64,000 nucleotides of DNA. Source: Candidatus Melainabacteria bacterium (GTDB lineage Bacteria > Cyanobacteriota > Vampirovibrionia > Obscuribacterales > Obscuribacteraceae). Position 1 is the first letter of the stretch; every line of letters starts with the position of its first letter. The DNA lies in contig CP064963.1 in the NCBI GenBank assembly GCA_016699165.1, positions 1,984,001 to 2,048,000 on the forward strand. Reading direction: 5' to 3'. Of this stretch, positions 35,881 to 45,037 are shown piece after piece. The notes beneath the pieces are model-generated. The model did not search any database and had not been told where the DNA came from. It saw only the letters and a program-made list of their open reading frames with translations. The position numbers were made by a program, and so were the translations under genes.

Positions 35881-36363
35881 ATGAACAAACAGACCACACT
35901 AATAACATTGCTGTTTTCGATTATTGTGTTTCAACCTGTGTTTGCAAAGAAACAGTTGGATAACTCGCGCAAAGTTAGAGTTAAAGCAATTGCTGAAATG
36001 GAACTAGAACCTAAAAAGATGCGTTTAAATCCCAACATAAAAGTCGGACAGACCAGCAAAATAAATGAAATCAAAGATGCTGCCGACTGGGCCAATCCGT
36101 ATATCACAGTCGGAGACGGCGAAGTGAGCGTCGGTTGGGGCAAACCCCGGCATCAAAAGACGTTTAAAAAGGTAGAAGAAGTTGAGAAGTTTCTGGTGAG
36201 CCTTCCGGTGCTTGCATGGCCATACGGGCGCATCATCGCGCTTTCGGAGCATTCTGTTAGTAGTTTGCCTGGAGCCCGGGACTACCGAAAGTACAGTTGG
36301 GACTTGATCATAGCTGCTATGAAGAGGCTAGATGTTCAGGTCAACCCATGGCCTTGCAACTAG
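35881..36363 (+). CDS. Secreted hypothetical protein
   Basis: The 160-residue protein has a signal peptide (MNKQTTLITLLFSIIVFQPVFA). A middle part with WANPYITVGDGEVSVGWGKP and a C-terminal LPVLAWPYGRIIALSEHS follow. It looks small and periplasmic; no family is recognised. Confidence 0.7.
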   Translation: MNKQTTLITLLFSIIVFQPVFAKKQLDNSRKVRVKAIAEMELEPKKMRLNPNIKVGQTSKINEIKDAADWANPYITVGDGEVSVGWGKPRHQKTFKKVEEVEKFLVSLPVLAWPYGRIIALSEHSVSSLPGARDYRKYSWDLIIAAMKRLDVQVNPWPCN

Positions 36364-36379
36364 TGTAACGCTAACTTTC

Positions 36380-36916
36380 CTAAGCTGATTCTTTCGGCTC
36401 TCGCTCATAATCGGTCACAAAGGCTATTCCACCCCGATACAAACTATAAGCGGCTAAACACAGTGCCAGAATCGCTTCCACGCATTGTACTTTTGTACGT
36501 AGGTTTTCTGGAAACCAATAATAAGCTGATGTAATCGGAGCACCCCAAATCAACAAAAGTGTACCCACCCATGGTATTAATTGATCGGATTTGTTTGGCG
36601 AAAAGATCAATGCCACCGCATTTAGTGGCAATATCAACATAACAATTAAGGCTAGTAAAACTATCGCTCCTTCGCCAGCATTGGGCCCAGTCAAATTGGG
36701 AAGCTCTGAATATAAGTAAGCGGCTGAAAGAAATATTAGAACCAACACAATGAATGACAACAAGACCCATAACCGCCTAGAAATCCTGTCACCAATGTCA
36801 ATTTGTTTCGCCATAAAGTCATTACAACAAAAATACAGGCTAAAGTCTGACTCTGAAAAACACTTTCCACATTGTTTGCATGAACCAAAAGCGCCATAAC
36901 AAAGCAATAACATCAC
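36380..36916 (-). CDS. Membrane protein with N-terminal zinc-ribbon-like Cys cluster
   Basis: The 178-residue protein begins with a cysteine cluster (CKQCGKCFSESDFSLYFCCNDF) like a short zinc ribbon, then four hydrophobic segments (near residues 48-68, 80-105, 117-134 and 143-160). It starts 3 nt after the secreted protein gene on the same strand, so the two are probably cotranscribed. No function is recognised. Confidence 0.6.
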   Translation of the reverse strand: MMLLLCYGAFGSCKQCGKCFSESDFSLYFCCNDFMAKQIDIGDRISRRLWVLLSFIVLVLIFLSAAYLYSELPNLTGPNAGEGAIVLLALIVMLILPLNAVALIFSPNKSDQLIPWVGTLLLIWGAPITSAYYWFPENLRTKVQCVEAILALCLAAYSLYRGGIAFVTDYEREPKESA

Positions 36917-36919
36917 TTA

Positions 36920-37582
36920 TTAAGCCCCGAATTGCTTCATATTAGATACGTCTCTTTCAAGGTTTTCTCTCGACTCTTTCTTAAGCAATTTCCATCTATT
37001 GGTCTTCATTTCCCAGAGATAAAAAAGTGTATAAGCTACTGTTTGGTTCTCCAAAAAATAGTGACCGGAAGCTTTAACTAGAAGTTCTGCAGGGCTATGC
37101 CACTGCTTTACAAAAACATAGCTGTATTCTTTATTGGCTATCAAGGATTTTTCATCTTTCGCAATCCTAGAAGTAATCAGTTTTTGCTTCAGGGAAGATG
37201 GTTTGTGAAGACGGCCCAGATCATATAGATAGGCATCGCAATAGTTATTGTCCTTCCAATCATTTACGACAAACGCTTTGCTGTCAGGAGCCCAAAAGAC
37301 ATCAACACTTCTATGATATTTGAGAAGTTTGGTTCTGCTATTTTTTGCATTTTTCCTAATCAAAAGAAGCTCATCCGGCGCCTCTACATATAACAAACTG
37401 GAGTCTTTATTTGCCGCATCAACTAAATTTTGAATTACACATGTTTTGTCTGGTGAAACTAACACTTGTAGACTTCTAGCAAAATTGAGTGCAGACTTTG
37501 CTAGAGCAGGATCTCCACAATAAACCGTGATCAAAAGAGCAGAAAAAAGGACAGTCCCTATTTTCGAATTAAGAGTGTACAT
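36920..37582 (-). CDS. Secreted hypothetical protein
   Basis: The 220-residue protein has a hydrophobic N terminus with a probable signal peptide (MYTLNSKIGTVLFSALLIT to about residue 29). The body mixes charged and aromatic residues (SVDVFWAPDSKAFVVNDWKDNNYCDAYLYDLG region) and recalls beta-propeller-like proteins, with no clear signature. It precedes the zinc-ribbon membrane protein by 3 nt. Confidence 0.65.
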   Translation of the reverse strand: MYTLNSKIGTVLFSALLITVYCGDPALAKSALNFARSLQVLVSPDKTCVIQNLVDAANKDSSLLYVEAPDELLLIRKNAKNSRTKLLKYHRSVDVFWAPDSKAFVVNDWKDNNYCDAYLYDLGRLHKPSSLKQKLITSRIAKDEKSLIANKEYSYVFVKQWHSPAELLVKASGHYFLENQTVAYTLFYLWEMKTNRWKLLKKESRENLERDVSNMKQFGA

Positions 37583-37716
37583 TACTTAACGTGCTGCTCC
37601 AGGTTAACCCCATTTATTCTCGCACGGAAATTTCAGAATATATTAGAGAGCACAACCCTGAGCCCTTCCCACCACTCTGTGCTACATAGGACACGGAAGC
37701 ACTGGGAGAAAAAAAC

Positions 37717-38712
37717 TTGACTACACTTATATTTTGCAACCAAGAAGCTGGTTCGTTTGAGTCTTGTTCGCAAGAAATGGGCGATATTTCTGACTGCCTG
37801 AGCGAATTGACCGGCGAGCCATCGATACTTACCGACATCAAGCACGTGACCGACGAGCAGATGTCCACCGCCAGCCGAGCCATTGCAATGGGTGGTGACG
37901 GGACAGTTGGACGAGTGCTTGCACGCGTTGCCAAACACAATATTAGTTTTCCAAACAGGCGCATGCCAGTCGGCATTATTGCAGCCGGGACCGGAAATTT
38001 ACTTGCAGACACCCTTGGACTAAAAGCTGAGAATCCGCAAGATGCGCTTGCCCTGGCGCTCAAAGCAATCGAAACAAAAAAAACAATTGCTATGGACATG
38101 GGGCTAGCAAATGGAACGCCCTTTGCACTCGACTTCGCCGTGGGCCCTGTCGCCATGGCGGTTACGGAACCAGGCAAAATGGAGAAGGGGTCGCATGGAA
38201 TGTTTAGCTATGTAAGACCGCTTATGAAAGCGATGTTCGGGCGTCCTTATAGATTTGCAATTGAGGCAGACGGTCAAAAAATCGAATGTGACGCATCAGC
38301 AATTTTTATCACTAACCCGCATGAAATGGGCATCGGTCAACGTGGCGATGCAAGTAGCTTGCGCGATGGTAATTTGAATTTACTGATTTTAGATCCACAA
38401 AATCTAGACGAATACGTAGGTATTGCAATGCGCTTCGGCGCCTGGTTTTTAGGCAGCGCTGAGACTGATACTACCCCATACAAATCATTTGACGTTAAAT
38501 CAGTAAAGATAGAAGCTATAAGCGAATTGAGTACTCCTCAATTACTTTCAAGCGCTCTGCCTTTGCCGCAAGATCCAGTGAATGAAGTTATTCATAAAGA
38601 CGACCAACCAGCCACTCTTATAGATGGTGATGAATTTGGTACGACACCAGCCATGGTGACAATACTGCCCGGTGCGGTAGATGTTTTTGTTCCGCTAAGC
38701 ACAGCTGTCTAA
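37717..38712 (+). CDS. Diacylglycerol kinase family lipid kinase
   Basis: The 331-residue protein has the catalytic GGDGT (59-63) and GIIAAGTGNLLADTLGL typical of the soluble DagK/YegS type. Such enzymes phosphorylate diacylglycerol or related lipids at the membrane. The start is a TTG with GGGAGA upstream. It is convergent with the phosphatase gene. Confidence 0.9.
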   Translation: MTTLIFCNQEAGSFESCSQEMGDISDCLSELTGEPSILTDIKHVTDEQMSTASRAIAMGGDGTVGRVLARVAKHNISFPNRRMPVGIIAAGTGNLLADTLGLKAENPQDALALALKAIETKKTIAMDMGLANGTPFALDFAVGPVAMAVTEPGKMEKGSHGMFSYVRPLMKAMFGRPYRFAIEADGQKIECDASAIFITNPHEMGIGQRGDASSLRDGNLNLLILDPQNLDEYVGIAMRFGAWFLGSAETDTTPYKSFDVKSVKIEAISELSTPQLLSSALPLPQDPVNEVIHKDDQPATLIDGDEFGTTPAMVTILPGAVDVFVPLSTAV

Positions 38713-38730
38713 GAGTTAATTCTTAGTTTT
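38709..38730. terminator. Bidirectional terminator candidate
   Basis: CTAAGA/TCTTAG with a 6-nt loop is followed by TTTT. It sits at the stop codons of the convergent lipid kinase and phosphatase genes and overlaps both ends. Confidence 0.5.
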
Positions 38731-39198
38731 AAGATGATTTTTGTAGTATTGATTCAAGACCCATTTAAAGGGTCTAATTCTGAATCTATGGAAGCCGTAT
38801 AATTTCATTTCTTTGTAGGCGTCTTTGAAAGTCCAGCCATCACGCGCGATTCGATAGATGCCGATTAACAATCCGGTTCTATCTGAGCCATGATAACAAT
38901 GGACAAAAACATTTCTATTATCAAGATGGTCTAGAATTTTGAAAAACTCTTCAACGTGTTTTGCTCGCGGAACAGTAGTGTAATTTAGCGGCATCGCATA
39001 AAACTTGAGTCCAACACGTTTACATGCAGCTTCTTCCCACTCTCTCATCGAATCTCTGAATCGAAATGAGATTACAGCTCGAATTCCAAAATCGTATAAC
39101 TCTTGCAATTGTCGTTCGTCCGGCTGTCCACCGCGATACAACCAGTCATTGACCTGGTGAAAATTGCGCACCGTAGGTAGTGACAATCGAGCCTCCAT
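38716..39198 (-). CDS. Dual-specificity/tyrosine phosphatase-like protein
   Basis: The 160-residue protein has the CX5R catalytic loop (VHCYHGSDRTG; Cys101, Arg107). It begins VRNFHQVNDWLYRGGQP, the usual substrate-side loop of cyanobacterial-type DSPs. It could act on proteins, phosphoinositides or other phosphates. Its ATG overlaps the stop of a short upstream gene (TAATG), which suggests translational coupling. Confidence 0.85.
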   Translation of the reverse strand: MEARLSLPTVRNFHQVNDWLYRGGQPDERQLQELYDFGIRAVISFRFRDSMREWEEAACKRVGLKFYAMPLNYTTVPRAKHVEEFFKILDHLDNRNVFVHCYHGSDRTGLLIGIYRIARDGWTFKDAYKEMKLYGFHRFRIRPFKWVLNQYYKNHLKTKN

Positions 39199-39386
39199 TA
39201 GGTCTTAGCCCCTTCTTTCATCAAACGTGCAATTCTGTCATCGAGCGACGGATGTGATGCAAACAAAGTCATTAAGGGCGAGCGTGCTTCAGATATCATA
39301 AGCGTTTTAAGATTAGCTGGTACCGCGCGCTCTTCGCTAAAAGCGTTTACTAAAAGGAATAAAACTACTCGTTTCGCCAGCGCCAC
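39198..39386 (-). CDS. HtpX/M48 C-terminal-tail-like small protein
   Basis: The 62-residue peptide has a hydrophobic N terminus (about residues 6-15). Its C-terminal SPLMTLFASHPSLDDRIARLMKEG matches the tail that ends HtpX-type M48 metalloproteases. There is no HExxH, and no upstream frame continues it; the next 88 bp are the promoter region of the divergent gene. It could be a remnant of a longer protease gene or a genuine small protein. It is coupled to the phosphatase through TAATG. Confidence 0.55.
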   Translation of the reverse strand: MALAKRVVLFLLVNAFSEERAVPANLKTLMISEARSPLMTLFASHPSLDDRIARLMKEGAKT

Positions 39387-39474
39387 AGCTTTGTCCTCAT
39401 ATAACCCTTTTAGTTATATAGCGCAAAAATAATTGTTGGAACTTAGAAACGACATTGGCGTCTAACAATCTATT

Positions 39475-40146
39475 ATGAAAATCAAGCCTTACTTCTTATA
39501 TTCTCTCGTCACTGCCATCTTTTATGGCATTATCGGGACAATCATGTTTATTGTTGCGGGCACGACCGAGCTGCCATTCATGTGGATTACGCTTGGGCTG
39601 CAATTGTTCTTGAGCTTGATTGCACTAGCTCTGTTAGACGAAGACTTGCTCAAAGAACGGGCACGACCGCAAGGTCAAGACAAAGACAAATTCAGCGTTC
39701 CGGCTTTAAGTGGTTTGTATTTTGGACAACTTGCATTTGCTGCATACGACGTGGGTCAGCTACACATGAGCGATGACGTACCTGACGCCATCAAAATTGT
39801 GGCACTTATTTTACTTAGTGTGGGATGGGTCGGCTCCATATGGGCGATGCGCGAGAATAAATTTTTCTCGTCGGCAGTGCGCATACAAGAAGACCGCGGA
39901 CAGAAGGTCATTTCGTCTGGTCCCTATCATTTCATCAGACACCCAGGATACATTTTTGGCTCGCTGCTAATAGTCTTTCAAGGCTTAGCCATTGGTTCTT
40001 GGCTGTCGGTACTTCCAGGACTAATTATTGTGGGCGTTCTCGTCAACAGAACTTTGCTTGAAGAAAAAATGCTCTTCGAAAGTTTACCTGGCTACAAAGA
40101 ATACGCGCAAAGTACAAGATTCCGCTGGGTGCCAGGAATCTGGTAA
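39475..40146 (+). CDS. Isoprenylcysteine methyltransferase (ICMT)-family membrane protein
   Basis: The 223-residue integral membrane protein has about five spans. The C-terminal GPYHFIRHPGYIFGSLL and LLEEKMLFESLPGYKEYAQ segment is the SAM-binding signature of the ICMT/NnrU/phospholipid N-methyltransferase group. The methyl acceptor in bacteria is usually a lipid or an isoprenoid; here it is unknown. Confidence 0.85.
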   Translation: MKIKPYFLYSLVTAIFYGIIGTIMFIVAGTTELPFMWITLGLQLFLSLIALALLDEDLLKERARPQGQDKDKFSVPALSGLYFGQLAFAAYDVGQLHMSDDVPDAIKIVALILLSVGWVGSIWAMRENKFFSSAVRIQEDRGQKVISSGPYHFIRHPGYIFGSLLIVFQGLAIGSWLSVLPGLIIVGVLVNRTLLEEKMLFESLPGYKEYAQSTRFRWVPGIW

Positions 40147-40168
40147 TTGGCTCAGAAGCTAGGCTGAA

Positions 40169-41452
40169 CTAGTGGCTGTAACACTCGGGAAACGTTTTTT
40201 CCAAAGCTTTTTCTGATTCTTCTATGTCGGCAATGAATAAATGTTTGGCATGGATTTTTCTGAACATTTCATAACAGCCCCAGGCATTTATAAAATCGTT
40301 CTGGCCAAATAAATTGTCGCCCAAATCTTTATAAGCGCCTGTGATGTAGGGATTCTTGCTTAAGGCTTTGACGAATTCAGGAGTGGCATCTTGTCCTAAT
40401 TGTTCTTCGATATCTGCTTTGAAAATTTCGATTAGGTATCCTTTTTCAAGTTTGCTTTGATCAATAGAACTAAGTTCTTTCAAGGCTTCGTGCGCTTTTG
40501 CTTCTGATTCAGGCACGATATTTTGAGCGATTTTTATTACAGTCGGATCTTTTTTAGCGACATCGAGAATGACTTTGTTTTCAGCGATTGCTTGATCGCC
40601 TGTAGTTAAGCCATATTCCATCATGGTTAAAAATGCATCGACTGGTTTCTTTTCGTCTATCATTTTTTTAGACTTATCAAAAATATCTTGTCTGGCTGGC
40701 AGTGGCGGCAGAGTTTCTGGTTCTATCACAATTTTCTGCAAAGCGTAAATGGGCGAATTTTTGTTGAAGACTCTTTGAAAATCACTGGGGATTTTTGGCT
40801 CGTCGGCATTTTCGTTTTTCGATTTGAGCTTGAGAGTAGTTGTAAGACCGTCTTCTCCATTAAGATCGTTTATCACCATCGAAGTGACATATTTTTTGCG
40901 CGACAAAATTTCTGTTCTTACAAAGGGATGAAGCCTGTAAGAAAAGATATACACCTTTTCCATCATGCGCTCACGATCGCTTGGAAAAGCTTCGCCGAAC
41001 TCGACCTTCACGTAGGTCTTATTGTTATAAGTAAATTCGACTTTATTGTCGGACTCCGTCACTTTGATGCCAGGATTAAACGGTGTTTTTGGTCTGCTCA
41101 CACCGGCAAAGGCAGCGGCTGCAAAATCGTCTTTCTTTGCGCCAAGCATGGCGGCTTGCATTGCCACAAGCGAGTGGAGCGAATATTGCAAGTATTGCTT
41201 TTCGCCAACTTCGGGTCCCATTAAATCGGCTTGTTTATTGGCAATATCAATAAGTGTAATTCTGCCGCGCTTCGAATTGATAATGGCGCCCTTACCAAGC
41301 AGCAAGACATTTTCGCAAGTTTCGGTTTTGTCTTTGGTGGCAAGTTCCATGTCATATTTTAATTCGAGGGCAGCAAATGCAGGTGCAACGCAAGCTCCAA
41401 GCAAGACTACACTAGAACAAATTGACCCAACTATTTTTTTAGGATACTTCAA
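40169..41452 (-). CDS. Secreted hypothetical protein with helical C-terminal half
   Basis: The 427-residue protein has a signal peptide (MKYPKKIVGSICSSVVLLGACVAPAFA). The middle is beta-rich, and the second half (from about residue 255) is mainly helical with TPR-like repeats (KPVDAFLTMMEYGLTTGD). It overlaps the end of the GGDEF gene by 14 bp, so it may be cotranscribed and act with it. No family is recognised. Confidence 0.65.
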   Translation of the reverse strand: MKYPKKIVGSICSSVVLLGACVAPAFAALELKYDMELATKDKTETCENVLLLGKGAIINSKRGRITLIDIANKQADLMGPEVGEKQYLQYSLHSLVAMQAAMLGAKKDDFAAAAFAGVSRPKTPFNPGIKVTESDNKVEFTYNNKTYVKVEFGEAFPSDRERMMEKVYIFSYRLHPFVRTEILSRKKYVTSMVINDLNGEDGLTTTLKLKSKNENADEPKIPSDFQRVFNKNSPIYALQKIVIEPETLPPLPARQDIFDKSKKMIDEKKPVDAFLTMMEYGLTTGDQAIAENKVILDVAKKDPTVIKIAQNIVPESEAKAHEALKELSSIDQSKLEKGYLIEIFKADIEEQLGQDATPEFVKALSKNPYITGAYKDLGDNLFGQNDFINAWGCYEMFRKIHAKHLFIADIEESEKALEKTFPECYSH

Positions 41453-42920
41453 AATTAAGACGCTGCTTGTCCTTCACTAGAGCCATTTTTGCATCGCGCA
41501 TAATGGTTTCGGGATTCAAATCGTCCATGTTGAAATTGGCGCAGCCAATAGAGACTGTCACCTTGGGTGGTGTCACTCCATTGAATTGAGGTAATACAAT
41601 TTCATCTATTGAACGTCGTACTTTTTCACCCAAAATATTAGTGCCTGCAAGATCTGTGTTTGGCAGTACCACTGCGAATTGATCGCCACCGTAGCGTGCA
41701 GTCAAGTCGCTTGCCCGAGTGATTGTGGTGAGACGCTCGGAGACTTTTTTAATCACATAGTCGCCTGCTTCAAAACCAAATTTTTCGTTTATTTTAGAGA
41801 GCTGGTCAACGTCAATAATTGCAAGTCCTACAGGCAATCTTTGACGGAAAGAAAATTGCAGTTGTTGCGACAAAAATCCGATAAAGAATTCAAGATTATA
41901 GAGCCCAGTCAACGCATCGGTTGATGCTGCCATCACTTGCTGGTTGCGCATTTGTTCATTCTCTAAGCGCAGACTGACAATTTGTTCTTGCATCGATAAT
42001 ACATTCAATAAAGGCTGCAACTGAATTTGCATCTGACTCAAGAATTTGCGAGCGCTCGTGTCGATTGTTTTCTTGGTATAAAAACCAATGATGATGGCGC
42101 CGTTGTCTCCAGAGATAGGCAGAATCTCCATGTGTTTTAATGGATTGCCACCTTTTTCGATGATGTTCTGGGCATTGCTCACACGCAAGTCGTTTACAAG
42201 ATTCAAACGGCGCTTAACCAGGTCGTTTATGCCATTGAACGCAATAGACGACAACTCACCTTTTACTTCCACTAAAGACCAGGAAGTCTCGCCACTGCCA
42301 AATACAAATCCAAGCACGTCTGGCTCTATAAGCAAACTTACAAGCTCGAAAAACTTTTGAGCGAACTCTTCTTTGTTGTGTACAAGACCAATTAGTGTTC
42401 GAGTTAGTCTGTTTGCCAGACGCTCGATAATCAAGACGTCGACTACTTTTCCATAACTCTCGGTATAATTTTCAGACGCAAAACTTGCACCTTGCAACAA
42501 TATATTTTTTGCCTTCTCAGACTGCCAGCCCACTTCTTCGGCTTTAGCCAAAACGCGGACTATTAGATGCTCGAGGGCATCGTCTTCTTCAAGCAAAAAT
42601 TCCATGGGAATAACATCGTCGGCTAGAGCCACTTTCATCCAGAAAGTATCTTCGCTGGGCTCTTCTGTTTGCACTAAATAAACTGGCATCGACATGGTGC
42701 GAACGTTTGATTTAATCAAGCTGCAAAGACGATAGCCGCTCATGTCAGGCAGCCAGGACGTGGTGATTATCGCGTCAGCGCCAGACGAGGCAAGCTCGTC
42801 GATAGCCGCAAAGCCGCTGTCGCACTGGATAATTGTAATATCCTTATTTTCGAACTCATCAGTTTTAGACCAGGGCGTGGCGTTCGGGTCAGAAACCAGA
42901 ATTACTTTGACAGCTCCCAT
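41439..42920 (-). CDS. Pseudo-receiver plus GGDEF diguanylate-cyclase-like protein
   Basis: The 493-residue protein has an N-terminal receiver-like fold (residues about 4-125), but where the phosphoacceptor Asp should be it has Thr54 (IITTSWLPDMSG). A middle segment (150-300) links to a C-terminal GGDEF domain. The signature reads GGDQF, with Gln in place of the conserved Glu, so activity may be reduced or lost. The second c-di-GMP-like protein in the window has a different defect. Its stop overlaps the next gene. Confidence 0.88.
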   Translation of the reverse strand: MGAVKVILVSDPNATPWSKTDEFENKDITIIQCDSGFAAIDELASSGADAIITTSWLPDMSGYRLCSLIKSNVRTMSMPVYLVQTEEPSEDTFWMKVALADDVIPMEFLLEEDDALEHLIVRVLAKAEEVGWQSEKAKNILLQGASFASENYTESYGKVVDVLIIERLANRLTRTLIGLVHNKEEFAQKFFELVSLLIEPDVLGFVFGSGETSWSLVEVKGELSSIAFNGINDLVKRRLNLVNDLRVSNAQNIIEKGGNPLKHMEILPISGDNGAIIIGFYTKKTIDTSARKFLSQMQIQLQPLLNVLSMQEQIVSLRLENEQMRNQQVMAASTDALTGLYNLEFFIGFLSQQLQFSFRQRLPVGLAIIDVDQLSKINEKFGFEAGDYVIKKVSERLTTITRASDLTARYGGDQFAVVLPNTDLAGTNILGEKVRRSIDEIVLPQFNGVTPPKVTVSIGCANFNMDDLNPETIMRDAKMALVKDKQRLNFEVS

Positions 42921-43035
42921 AACCTTCCTTAAAAATGTTTCGCCAAGCCGTGCTCACCACAGCCATAAGCATTTTACCTGATATTTAAAGGTGATAAAAT
43001 TATGCCTTCAGATTTTAGGCAAAAGGCAGGTAAAT

Positions 43036-44226
43036 TTGACTTTGGCAGACTCACCAACTTCTACTTGTACCGACTCTCCTCTAGGTTTTGCGTTAAGCGA
43101 AGAACAGGCGCTCATCCAGGAATCCGTACGCGAACTGGCTCAAAAAGAGTTCGCGCCCAAAGCGGCTGAAATAGACCGAAATCATCGGTTTCCTCGTGAA
43201 AACTGGGAGCTTTTAGGTGCCACCGACCTCACAGGTCTTTATTTCTCCGAGAAATATGGCGGCGCTGGTCTTGACCACGTTTGTTACGCAATCGCGGTGG
43301 AAGAGCTTGCAAAGGCCTGTCCAACCACGTCTGTCCTCTTTTCTGCCCACGTCTCGCTTACTGCCGCTCCCATTGATTTTTTTGGCACTGAAGAGCAGAA
43401 ACAAAAGTTTCTTGTTCCTATGTGTAAGGGCGAAAAGTTAGGCGCTTTCTGCTTGTCCGAACCAAACTCAGGCTCAGACTCTGCTGCTGCCACTTGTATG
43501 GCGGAACTTAAGGGCGATCACTTTATTTTGAACGGATCCAAAAACTGGATCACAAATGGCATAGAAGCCGACATTTACCTGGTTATCGCCCAAACAGACA
43601 AGTCGCTTAAACACAAAGGTCTAGTGGCGTTACTTGTAGAAAAGGGCAGTCCCGGTTTCACTTTTGGCAAATTAGAAGACAAGCTTGGCATCAGAGGCTC
43701 TTCGACTTGTCAGACAATTTTTGAAGATACGCCGGTGCCCGTTGCAAATATGCTCGGCAAAGTGGGCGACGGATTCAAAGTGGCGATGGTCACTCTTGAC
43801 GGCGGCAGAATCGGTATTGCAGCTCAAGCGGTCGGCATTGCCCAGGGCGCTCTGGACCATGCAGTCAAGTATGCGCACGAGCGCACCGCTTTCAATAAAA
43901 AGGTAATTGATTTTCAAGCAATCAAACATATGATTGCCGACATGCAAACCCAGATAGACGCTGCCCGGCTTCTCACTTGGCACGCCTCAGTGGCCCAGGA
44001 CAAAGGCATGAAATTCAGTCGTGAAGCGGCTCACGCCAAGCTTTACGCAGCTGAAGTGGCGATGTCATCCACGGTAAAATGCGTGCAGATTTTTGGTGGA
44101 TTTGGGTATGTAACTGATTACCCGGCGGAACGCTACATGCGCGACGCCAAAATCACTGAGATTTACGAAGGCACCTCCGAAATCCAGCGATTGGTCATAG
44201 CATCGAGCCTACTTAAGGGGACATAA
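43036..44226 (+). CDS. Acyl-CoA dehydrogenase
   Basis: The flavoenzyme removes two hydrogens from acyl-CoA and passes electrons to ETF. AFCLSEPNSGSDSAA and YLVIAQTDKS bind FAD, and KNWITNG is the family motif. The catalytic Glu is in AKITEIYEGTSEIQRLVIA. I use the TTG at 43036 because AAGGCAGG precedes it; a GTG at 42991 would add 15 residues with no ribosome site. It is 396 aa, normal for the family, and is followed 5 nt later by the J-domain gene. Confidence 0.93.
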   Translation: MTLADSPTSTCTDSPLGFALSEEQALIQESVRELAQKEFAPKAAEIDRNHRFPRENWELLGATDLTGLYFSEKYGGAGLDHVCYAIAVEELAKACPTTSVLFSAHVSLTAAPIDFFGTEEQKQKFLVPMCKGEKLGAFCLSEPNSGSDSAAATCMAELKGDHFILNGSKNWITNGIEADIYLVIAQTDKSLKHKGLVALLVEKGSPGFTFGKLEDKLGIRGSSTCQTIFEDTPVPVANMLGKVGDGFKVAMVTLDGGRIGIAAQAVGIAQGALDHAVKYAHERTAFNKKVIDFQAIKHMIADMQTQIDAARLLTWHASVAQDKGMKFSREAAHAKLYAAEVAMSSTVKCVQIFGGFGYVTDYPAERYMRDAKITEIYEGTSEIQRLVIASSLLKGT

Positions 44227-44230
44227 ACAA

Positions 44231-45037
44231 ATGAATTGGACACCACCTCAAGGACCACCAGGCGGACAACCTCCAGGCGGACAACCCCCAGGCGGGCAAC
44301 CTCCTTACGGGCAAGGTCCAAGACCAGGCGGTCCCCAACCCGGACAGCAGATGCCAGGCGGACAACCTGGGCATATGCCTCCGCAACAACAAGGTGCGCC
44401 TAAACCACAAAATTTTTATCAATTGCTGCAAGTGGCTCGCGATGCCAATCCAACTATTATTCGATACGCATATAGATTCCTTGCGGCGATGTATCACCCG
44501 GACAACACTGAATCTGGCGATGCCGAAAAGTTTCGAATCATCACCGAAGCTTGGCGTACTCTTTCTGACGAAGGCAAACGCGCAGCATACGACATGACAC
44601 TTGGTGCCGCCGAAGCTCAAGCTGCTCCAATGCCCGGACAACAGCAGGCTCAAGCACCACGCTCAGGTCTTGCCAATTACAAAGTGCCCAAAGCTGGTAT
44701 TTCTTGGAACGAAATCGAATTGCGTCTGGCAATTTTGAATTTGCTTCTTGAACAACGTCGCAAAAAACCAAAGTCGGGCGGAAGTTCAGCCAAAATGATG
44801 ATGGACTGTCTTGATATTAACGACATGGCTGAAATCGAATATGCCATCTGGTATTTGCGTGAAAAAGGCTTGATTGAAGCGGGCGAACGCGCCTTTCAAA
44901 TTACTGTGACCGGTGTCGACTATATTATCGATACTCTAGCCAAGCCAACTTCAATGAATGCTGGTGCCACAGAAGAGAAAATCGTAAAAAATACTAGACC
45001 AGGACCCGATGGTGGCGTGCCTGCGGTTATCTCATAA
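44231..45037 (+). CDS. J-domain protein with Gly/Pro/Gln-rich N terminus
   Basis: A 60-residue low-complexity start (GGQPP repeats) precedes a J domain at about residues 62-130. NFYQLLQVARDANPTII starts it, then RFLAAMYHPDN holds the HPD motif that activates Hsp70. A C-terminal alpha/beta domain (residues 155-240) ends in LIEAGERAFQITVTGVDYII. It could recruit a DnaK to an unknown client. Its end overlaps the metalloprotease gene by 29 bp. Confidence 0.85.
   Translation: MNWTPPQGPPGGQPPGGQPPGGQPPYGQGPRPGGPQPGQQMPGGQPGHMPPQQQGAPKPQNFYQLLQVARDANPTIIRYAYRFLAAMYHPDNTESGDAEKFRIITEAWRTLSDEGKRAAYDMTLGAAEAQAAPMPGQQQAQAPRSGLANYKVPKAGISWNEIELRLAILNLLLEQRRKKPKSGGSSAKMMMDCLDINDMAEIEYAIWYLREKGLIEAGERAFQITVTGVDYIIDTLAKPTSMNAGATEEKIVKNTRPGPDGGVPAVIS
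44258..44302 (+). repeat. Three tandem 15-bp repeats coding for PGGQP
   Basis: CCAGGCGGACAACCT is repeated three times (44258, 44273, 44288) with one or two substitutions. A related copy recurs about 50 bp later, near 44354. The repeats lie inside the J-domain gene and are likely to vary in copy number. Confidence 0.85.
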
